From Tetraselmis striata (taxonomy: Eukaryota; Chlorophyta; Chlorodendrophyceae; Chlorodendrales; Chlorodendraceae), in the NCBI GenBank assembly GCA_006384855.1, contig VCJN01001554.1, forward strand, positions 18,999 through 82,998: a DNA stretch of 64,000 bases, in the 5' to 3' direction. The notes under the pieces were generated by a model. That model made no database searches, was not told where the DNA came from, and was given only the letters and a program-made list of their open reading frames with translations. Made by a program: the position numbers and the translations under genes. This document shows positions 55,707 through 64,000 of this stretch, in pieces. Positions within the stretch are counted from its first letter, which is position 1. The number at the start of each line of letters is the position of its first letter.

Positions 55707-58297
55707 ACATATGGGCATCTTTCGCGGATGATCTGGCATACATATCGTGACGGGTTCATACATCTCCGTGTCCTGCGAGTACCCGTCTCGGCGATGGGTA
55801 CCATGATGACATGTTCCTGGGGACTGGTACCCATACGTGCGCGAGGCCATTCACACCACCAGTACTGCACTGGAGGGAGTGTAATAATACGTGCGCGAGG
55901 CACCCCCGGTAGTTCGGCAAGTTCCTTGGGTGACATGCTGGCATTTCTTAAACTTGAAATACTCGTACACGTACACGTACTCGTATAACTGCGGCGTCTG
56001 CGTGACCAGCATGTGTTATGTACTGCCCATGAATATTATGAAAATTCATACATTTGTTTCTCAAAATTAATAAAGCTGCAGGAATGTGTACAGGAATGTG
56101 TACCGATGCAGAACGATATGATGACGAATTAGCGACTACTATCATCAGCTATCCGATGATAACGGTTGCTGGATTTCCTTGTGGATTTCCTTCTGGATTT
56201 CTGTATGGATTTTTGAATGTTGCATCTAACACGTGCAATCACTATAAACAATTGTGATTCCATTTGGATTGTGCACGTAGCAGGCGGGTCACTTGATGCA
56301 TAAAGCTCGGCTCGCCAGCCCGACAACCTTTCGTTGCCCCCCCTCTTCCACACACACATATGGAAATGGAGTTGCAATAATAGCATGTAGGACTGCATGT
56401 GTAGGCTTAATCAGCAACACCCACTGATGGAGATAAATCAGGCAAGCAAGTGGTGATTGAGTGAGGCAGTAAGCTGGGTGAGGTGGCCAGGGAGGGCACT
56501 AGGGGAAGAGGCATGGAGTGTTGCAGGAGAATTTTCAATATGTGATTGGCTGATGCACTTCTATCTCTTGTGCATTCAGCCCCAGTGGTGCCCCTAGGGC
56601 CACGCATGCGGTTGCTACGATGCGTACGCGGGCGGTCACTCGTGTGCAGTAGTCCCATAGTCCGCGCCCCCACCTCCCGCGGCGCCGCAGCGCATCGGCG
56701 ACACGCCGTTTCCATGTACGGTGTGGGTAGCGGCGGCGACGGCGGTGAGGGCACTTGTGGCGGGTCACTGTCCGGCGAGGTCGGCGCGACGACGAAATGG
56801 GGCCAAATGGCCTCGCACGCGAGCCGGCTGTAGCTCCGGACGTATCTTGAGGCGGCTGGGCGGCGCCAAGAGGGGAAGTACCAGCACGGCGGCATGCGGT
56901 GGGGGTCTCCACTTGTTCTGTTGTACAGGTCCGGGAGCGTAAGCGGAGGTGCCAGGGTGAGCGGGTAGGGTGAGCGGCAACCCAGGCGGGGTCGGGCCGG
57001 GCGAATCGCGGAGCAAGCGAACATGTTGATCCGCATCCGCCCGATCGCTCGTCGAGGTTGAGTCGTGCGGCAACCTGGCGATGGCCTGAAGGGCGTGGCG
57101 ATGGGTTTCCACCGATCAGTCGCAGTCACGGTAGTCGACACCGGCAGCAAAGCCGGGCGCGGGATCACTGACAGAATTCCGATGCTGACCGTGAAAAGAC
57201 TGGCATGAGGTATTATTAGTTTGGGTTGGGTTGGGTTGGGCGGGGGGGGGGGGGGGGGGGTCTCGCCTATCTATTCGCGCCATGCCGCGACATCGAGCTC
57301 CACAACGCCCGTACCTGGTTCAAAGAAACGGCGAACGTGCAGAGTGTGAAGACCGACCGCTCCTCGAGCCGGGCCGATATGCTTTATTTGTTGCTGCAGG
57401 TAGCGACTGAAGCATAGCGACTTGTTTGTTACGGTGACAAGGGCAGCGTGCCCAGCCTCTGCATCGCGCCGAGTCGTCATCACCCGCCGGCCGAGCCAGG
57501 CGCCGAATATTCGAACAGCCGCGGCGCGTTTTGGTTACAACCGCTTTCCACCAACAAAACCGGAACTTGCCACCAGCTGGGACTGGGGTGTCACCAGCAC
57601 TGAGCGGAACGCTAAAAATAACGTTATTTCGGGGCTTCAAGTGCCGGGAGACACAAAAACTGTTATTTCTGTTATTTCGAGCGAACGGCGTGTCACCGGC
57701 GATGTCACAAACTCGTCTCCCGCGACCCGATATAGGGCCAGCTAATAACGGTTATCAACGACTAGCTATGTCATACCCTGACATCCTTCCTGGTACCTGG
57801 TACTCGTACCTGTCGTATTTTGCAACTCACGGGCAAACTGCGTCTATCGTACCGATGTGGTACAGGTACAAGTCCCAGTAATCCTTACATATGAAAAAAC
57901 CTTCGTTATCACTAGTACGAGACCACGACTTTTCATGTGCGACAAAATGCCAGTTATATGACGAGCCACCAGACTCAAATAGTATCCTTCATTACATACT
58001 CGAAAATATGACAGCAAATTACCGCTAACTATATTATTAGCGACTATGTATACATTGACGACTTCCAGAAATATAATGTCGCTACTTTACCAATGATAAT
58101 TTACGCTCGAAGGGTGGGAAGACATGGCTAGGCACCGCCGTTTATTACTCAGGTTTTGCCACCCCTACGCGCTGGTATAATAGCAGTATCAATGTACTTT
58201 CAGCTATTACATGAGCTAGCTGCAGTGTACTTTTAATGGTACTACCCGGGTAGTAGTACTGTGCCACAATTTCTCCGAGATCCCATATCTTCACGGC
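55707..58297. other. Gap: no confident gene; one long minus ORF and TTGGG repeats
   Basis: A 253-codon minus ORF (57168-56407) is Pro/Arg/Thr-rich with no domain and is probably spurious. A plus-strand segment at 57250-57417 (CRDIELHNARTWFKETANVQ) is open but unplaced. Four TTGGG units at 57221-57240 run into 20 G. CGTACACGTACACGTACTCG lies at 55967-55986. No functional feature is supported. Confidence 0.4.
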
Positions 58298-58659
58298 TGT
58301 GAGGATATATCCTATACCCTCACTAACCCTAATCAACCATAGCACACATTAAGGCGCGTAGGGCGCGCACCACTTGCAGTGGCTGCGCCTGCGCCCTGTC
58401 GTCCGCACTGCGCCCGCTGATATATCAGCGCGGCGCCCTGCCGGACTGTAATAACACAATACTCACCCTCACAACCTCGGAGTAGCACAGACTCTTGCCA
58501 CCATAAGCGCATTCCCTCACAACGGCATATCGTTCCGGACAATTTATTCTGGATGGGACAGTCAGAATGATCATAATTGGCTGACTGCTGACTTGCACCG
58601 TCATGTGCGAGCACGGATGTCGTGCTGTCGATTTCGGCATTCCAGATACAAATACACAT

Positions 58660-58697
<38 letters not shown>

Positions 58698-59431
58698 GAA
58701 TACACGCAATAATTCCAGGAAACTTGATGTACGAGTAGTAACTCTTAACTAGTTAATATGCCATCAAGTCGCGCTGCCACTTGAATACTGTGTAACGAAA
58801 AAAATTGCATGCATTTTTACACGTACATGTACATATGTACACTGGCATTTGTCCACTGCTGTGCATCCTATATGTGAATGAAATGGATTATTGTAGACGG
58901 GCGCGAATAATTAGAACACTGCAAAAAGAACATGCCCTATCTGAGAGAGGTGAAATCTAGATATTTCTTGCTGTATGAGCGCCGTAGTAGTGTAACTAAA
59001 GGACATGTTCCTAATCTTATTGCATGCCTAATTCGAGACTTATTATAAGAATGGGTCTCTTTGGAGCGTCGAATTATGTAGATGAGTCGGCATCAAAGCA
59101 CCCTATCACATGTATTATAGAGGGGGGGGACCTTACATGAATCTGTGTACGTGGCTTAATGGTGGCATTGCCACGCATTCACGCCTACTGTGTTCACACA
59201 TTGTGAGGGTATGTGCGCGTATCGTGGTGGAAAGAGTCTGTGCTACTCCCGAGTTGTGAGGGTGAAGTATGATCTATTTACAGGCCGACAGGGCGCCGTG
59301 CTGATATATCAGCAGGCGCAATGTGGCCGACAGGGCGCGGGCGCAGCCCGCCATCAGGTGGGCGCGCGCTACGCGCCTTAACATGATTATTGTGATCTAG
59401 GGTTAGTGAGGGTATAGGATATATCCTCACA
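58298..59431. mobile_element. 1.13-kb element with about 230-bp terminal inverted repeats
   Basis: The outer ends TGTGAGGATATATCCTATAC and CCTCACTAACCCTA are mirrored at both borders. The arms (58298-58530 and 59195-59431) continue through GCGCCTTAA, CAGGGCGC, CTGATATATCAGC and AGAGTCTGTGCTACTC, at roughly 80-85% similarity by eye. The 660-base interior has an (AT)n run (58663-58694) and no ORF of note. No target duplication was found. It is a foldback or non-autonomous DNA transposon. Confidence 0.75.
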
Positions 59432-59571
59432 CACATACGCACATGCATGTGATACGTGTGACGTCATTATGGTGCTATCGATGAGCGGCAGACAGTGAAT
59501 CGGGCTTGCAAGGCCAACCATAGTCACAGAGCCGGTGGTTTGTTGCGTTCGGCGCTACATGTTTAACATCT

Positions 59572-62500
59572 CTACTGCTCTCCGCTATTCCAATCTGCTA
59601 GCGACCTGGTTGACAAGTTATCTGCGCTGATGGCTTGGATCCAGGGGTGCTCCAGCGCGGCCTTGGCAGACAGGCGGCTACGCGGGTTCACTTGCAGCAG
59701 CGCATTGATGAACTCCTTTGCCTCTGCAGAGATGTCTCCCCAGATGGGATCCTGGAAGCTGAAGCCTCCCGTCCGGATCGCGAAAAACAACCGCCTGAAG
59801 TCGGAGTCGGTGAAGGGGGGCATGCCGCCCAGAAGCGTGTAGAGCACCACGCCACTTGACCACATGTCGACCTTCTCATTGTACGCCGGCGATGGCTGCA
59901 GGACCTCCGGGGCCGTGCTATGTGGCGTGCCGCACGCCTCGCGCAGCGGTTGGCCGGGGGGCATATTTGCCGCGAGCCCAAAGTCGATCAGCTGGATATC
60001 AGAACGGCCATGAGAGCCTGCATACATAATGTTCTCGAGCTTGACGTCTCGGTGTACCACGCCCTTGCTGTGGAGGTGCTCCAGGCCCGCGAGGAGCTGG
60101 CGCATGATGTGGCGCGCGTCGTCCTCCGTGTAGCAGCCATTCTCCACCACGTCGTGGAGGAGATCGCTGCCGGTGAGCAAAGAGGTGACGATGTACCAGC
60201 AGTTTCCCTCGATGAACAGCTCTTCGAGCCGCAGGAACGCCCGGGTGCTGAACCCGCGAAAGAAGGCAAACCTCGTTCCAGACCGTGTCAATACGCGCGC
60301 ACTTGTCCTGCTATGACATCAAGATCCAGATCAGCACCAATCGTGATGTACGAAATCCAAAAATGGTATTTTAAAATTAAATATCGGCAATGCATTGAAT
60401 GGCTCCAGTGGTTGCTAAAAAGTGACCAAGATAATTGTAAAATTTTAATTTGTGCCGGAATCTTTTTCTATAAATGGATTACTCGGACTGCTGCCACGTA
60501 CTGGTTGTTATTGGCACGGTGCTTCGTACAGTGTTGTTGTTGTGTGGTTTTCAGGTTGTCAATTTTCGGGATTAATATAGAATAGTCGATATATCAACTA
60601 CATGAAACGCGGTGCACCATAATGAAATAAGCCAATAAGCTGGCATATTGCCCTGCTCAAATTGGCTGACTGGTATGAATTACCAAAAGGCCAATAACAA
60701 ATCCACCGCGTATTCGGGATTACATCGGGATTACATATACGGTGATTGTATTCCCAATCGCCTTGAGCTACCTAGCGCGCTTGTGTCTCGCCAGTCTATC
60801 AGAATGCAGGTGTGGCAATTTGACCAGAAAAGCAGAGAAGAAAAATGCCAGTAACAAATCCACCGCTACGGTGCAGGTACTCAAGTAAAGTACGCCCCGG
60901 CCGGCGGGACATCATCGGCCGAAGCCGCCACAGCACTTGACATCTTGCGCCAGCTGCAGTCGTGGGCAGTAAGAAATCCACCTACAGCAACCACCAGTAC
61001 AGTACTAGAAAATCGTGGGTCGTGGGTCTGGCATAGCCCTTGGTCCTTTTAAATATTGTACACCACTGCCCCATTCGACCCCGGAAGGGCTAATGCATGC
61101 ATGACCCCGGGACACGCCGGGCCGATATTACCGAAATCCAAAGCCCTAAAAACCGACATACATACCAGGAGTCGATCTCAGGACCTCTGGGACTGATTTT
61201 GTATTGTTATTGTTTAATTTATGTACGTAACCCGCCACCCGCGTCGTATATTACGGTAGTACAGGTAATAGCTTTACGGTGCTGATGCTGTAAAATATCA
61301 TTATGTAAATAACCCGGTAACCGCGTCATATATTGCGGTCATAATTTCCTACCTCGTGCTACCCGTACAGGTACCGCACCAGCCGCCCATGCTGGAGCGA
61401 CGACGACTAAGGATACATGACGGCGCCCTCTGATTTAAAAATATTAAATGGCGCCGCACCTACGACGACGCTGCTGGCCGATCTGGCGAGAGTACCCGTC
61501 CGGTTGCAGAGGATAAGTTCAATAGACCTGCTGACGATACGCGATTCTGTACATTATCGGAGAATGCGGGGCCCTGATATCCTGACGATACGACCTTTAC
61601 TACATTCGTTAATATCTATCCTTAAAATGTCTAGGGCTAAAATGCCATTCCAAGACCCTACGAGTCTACCACAGAAGATAAGCAAGTTCGTGGACGCAGA
61701 TGATGGATTACAAAAAAACCGCATCACGGGCGGGTAGTCACAACCAGGGCTGAGCACAAGTTCCTCACTTTCTATGCTTCCGGCAGAACATCAGTGAACA
61801 ACATAAGCAGTTGGGATATGACTCCAGCAGCTTACCCAGAATAAATAGCGCACAAGCAGCATAAGTGGCACAAGTTCCTCGTCACAATAGTTCTACAACG
61901 GTGAACCACATCAAACCCTCGAAGATGCCAGAGCCCCCGCCGTGCGCTGGTCCCTCTGTGCAGGGTACTGTTACTGCTACCCCTGGGGCTAATCACCGAG
62001 GTGCAAGGCCGAGGAGCGGCGTTAAACTTCGCCAAGCACAGCCGCACCACTGGCGGAAGAAGTATGTCCGCAAGTTTCCAGTTTCGGGCGCCCAACATGC
62101 ATCACGGCCTCGCAGAACGAATGCGCGCGCGTGTTCTCCCTGGCCGGGTCTCTTGTCCAGTCCTTCCGCAACCGTATGGGCATTGAGTGCCTAGCAAAAA
62201 TTCCGTTTGCTAACAAGAACAAGGACATAGGAGACTGCGTCGCCGAGCGGCTGGACACCTACTACACCGATGACTACTACAAGATACACGGTGAGGAGCC
62301 TGTTTCCTAAAAGAGTAGCGTAATGGCAACGGAGCGCAATGGTATTCTGCAAGAGGTCATGAATGGCGAATTGGCAGAATCAATATGGCTGCAGTGCGTG
62401 AAGCACAGCGCATAACTGCTGCTAGTATTGAAGATGGTTTTGAGGAGATTGCAGTTGCAATGTGAGAATTGATAACACACCAATGCCGGGTAGTTCAGGC

Positions 62501-63798
62501 AGTGTACAGCTGGCTAGCACAAACGTGCATATATTCAATTTGAGTTTAATCATGTTGTGATGCTAACACAATAGGCGTTACATGTCAATCCTCTTGGCGT
62601 ATTTGATCCTATGGCCAACTCTGCAGTTCTTGCAGCATAAGTTGCGCCATATGTTGTGCCATGAACACTGATGTGTATGCCATTATAAGTACTAATGGTA
62701 TGCATGATGTTATGCGCTTATGTTTATGCACAACATGTAACTAACTCATGCTGCCATGCTGCCTTTATATGCCATAACTAATTATCTTACGCCTTATGTC
62801 ATAAGTCAGTTATGCCATGTCAGATAAGTACTCCCAGCCGCACTTTCGCCCAACACTGGTCAATACCATGTACTAGTAATCCCCCCTGCTAGAGGGATGT
62901 CGACGAGCATATGGTCGCATCATGCATAGGACCTTGTTACTGGCAATTTTTAATTCATGCACCCGTAGGTACGGGCAGCAGATGGATCCAGGAGCGCAGT
63001 GGCGGATACATTATATGAGTATATGTATGTATCTGCTATGTTTAACATATGCTGCTGTCTGACTGCAGTAGCAATCCTTCCTGCCTGTATGTACAAGATG
63101 ATGTTTCCGGCGGCGAGTACAGCTAGCACCCCCAACGTCGTGCGGGTTGCGCGGGCCGCTTCAGTTAATCAAGCGGCTTGTGTTTATCTCCACTACTGCT
63201 TCTAGCGGTGGATTCGTTACTGACCTTCCGTAATTCACGCCAGTACGGCACTATGAGCATATTGCACACGCAACATGGTTGTGGCGCGAAGTTAGCGACT
63301 AGGGCGAAGGGGCGAGGGTGGCAGGCTCCGCACCTCGTTGTCTGGACAGCTAGCTCCCGCCACGACGCGCACAAGCTTTGCGGCGAATGTTTCGCTTGTT
63401 CTCCTGTCCTGACAAGCGCAGACGACTGAGGAAGATCCGGTCCCTATGACGTCGCCAACAGTGTAGGCGCCTCGAAACGGCACGCCCGCGCGGCTGCGCC
63501 CCAACACACGCTGTACTCGCTCCGCGGGCAGTTGGGAAGCCAGCCTTTCGAATACATACTCGCCATCTATAGTAACCGCTTCGGAACTTGATGCACCGGC
63601 GCTGGTAGTGGTGGCGCTCTTCGCGCGCTGGACCCGCGCGGAGTGTCCCTCGTGGGTGCTCGGGGCGTCAGCGGCGACACCTGCGGTTCCTCCCGTCTGA
63701 GGCGCGGGGTCGCCGACGCGCTCCTCTGGCATCTCGCAGTCGTCGTCGCAATAAGCGTCGGTACTCGAGCAGTCGCTACCGGACGTACTCACGTCCAT
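59572..63798 (-). CDS. CaMK-like serine/threonine protein kinase, 3-kb intron, one surplus base
   Basis: Exon 1 (63798-63334, 155 codons, phase 0 end) has a Ser/Asp/Thr-rich leader and the N-lobe start: GAYTVGDVIGTGSSSVV (Gly loop) and FAAKLVRVV (the AxK lysine). The C-terminal exon (60247-59572) carries YIVTSLLTGSDLLHDVVENG, VVHRDVKLENIM (catalytic loop), IDFGLAANMP (DFG), TAPEVLQP (APE), DMWSSGVVLYTLLGGMPPF and HPWI. These cover subdomains VI to XI of a CAMK-group kinase. The exon is 676 bases, 3n+1. Removing one base at a GTTCCTG near 60234 would put the opening residues HPGV in frame with LRLEELF, matching the phase-0 donor. The helix-C segment expected between the exons was not found, so a small exon may hide in the intron. 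Substrate unknown; no EF hands in view. Confidence 0.8.
60880..61200 (-). repeat. tRNA-derived SINE-like repeat, copy 2
   Basis: It shares with 16195-16445 the blocks CGGGACATC-CGGCCGAAGCCG, TCTTGCGCCA-CTGCAGT, GAAGGGCTAATGCAT and GGGACACGCCGGGCCGATAT. The B-box position reads GAGATCGACTCC on the minus strand, more decayed than in copy 1. Confidence 0.55.
62048..62310 (+). pseudogene. hAT transposase C-terminal (dimerisation) fragment
   Basis: HWRKKYVRKFP is followed, after a frame change, by ASQNECARVFSLAGSLVQSF, RNRMGIECLAKIPFANKNKD and a stop at 62308. This is the hAT dimerisation signature (W-K...FP...S-ERvFS-aG......R..L). It lies within the kinase intron on the opposite strand, and nothing of the catalytic part remains. 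No terminal repeats were found. Confidence 0.75.
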
Positions 63799-64000
63799 TC
63801 CTTTAGCAGATGCAGGTAGGGGCGGCTGTCTTCGGGATCCGTGCTGTGAACCGCTGGGGCCGAGGGCGCTTCGCGAGGTTTTTGTCCTGACGATATGTGT
63901 ACGTACAGTCGTTATGTTGTTGTAGGGGCGGAACGGCGGGGGGGTGGAGGGGGGTTCAAGTGGCGTGCCTGAGGGCGCGGTGCGCAGCGGGAAAAACCCT
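63799..64000. promoter_or_regulatory. Upstream region of kinase gene
   Basis: The last 200 bases precede the kinase ATG on the minus strand. They hold a G-rich GGGGGGGTGGAGG stretch, and no clear core promoter element. Confidence 0.3.

Noticed and set aside
56407-57168. 253-codon minus ORF as a gene
   Set aside because: Pro/Arg/Thr-rich with no domain, overlapping equally long frames on the other strand; no splice or family support.
58663-58694. Promoter TATA box
   Set aside because: It is a simple (AT)n microsatellite inside the inverted-repeat element.
1-64000. CRISPR array, bacterial operons or riboswitches
   Set aside because: The window is intron-rich eukaryotic DNA; no regular spaced repeats of CRISPR type occur.

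Overview
This window is nuclear DNA of a flagellated green alga, most likely a prasinophyte or another chlorophyte. The lineage is inferred from five signs: a three-exon mitochondrial ATP synthase subunit e of the plant type, an HCF173-like SDR-CIA30 protein of photosystem II biogenesis, a PIH1-family dynein-assembly factor, plant-type TTTAGGG/CCCTAAA interstitial repeats, and TGTAA signals behind several stop codons. Exons are GC-rich and short, introns are long, and most introns carry long C homopolymers on the coding strand. Gene models below were built by hand from GT-AG borders and phase consistency. No alignment or transcript was available.

Left half (1-25.8 kb). A partial YfcC-family carboxylate/amino-acid transporter (minus, 433-1624) is divergent from an 11-exon HCF173-like gene (plus, 2680-13885). 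The third intron of that gene holds a complete three-exon gene on the opposite strand (5834-6489). After a repeat-rich gap comes an 8-exon PIH1 gene (minus, 17069-23436). It is divergent from a two-exon AUP1-like acyltransferase-domain gene (plus, 24468-25793).

Middle (26-41 kb). A tiny ATP synthase subunit e gene of 41 codons (minus, 27744-28436) precedes a 10-exon, about 1000-residue coiled-coil protein gene (plus, 29684-41025). All introns of the latter are in phase 0, and one exon carries a single-base frameshift.

Right half (41-64 kb). This part is mostly mobile DNA. It holds a 3.2-kb terminal-inverted-repeat element with transposase remnants, a LINE reverse-transcriptase relic, and two tyrosine-recombinase (YR) elements lying tail to tail (48.5-55.7 kb). 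It also holds a 920-bp TAA-flanked inverted-repeat transposon inserted in the older YR copy, and a 1.13-kb inverted-repeat element. The window ends with a two-exon-visible CaMK-like protein kinase gene (minus, 59572-63798) whose long intron contains a hAT transposase relic.

The most unusual item is the YR element at 52485-55706. It has the split direct repeats of PAT/Ngaro/TOC1 retrotransposons and 186-bp terminal copies that differ at one base. Between them it encodes only a gag-like, RG-tailed protein and a complete tyrosine recombinase, with no reverse transcriptase.
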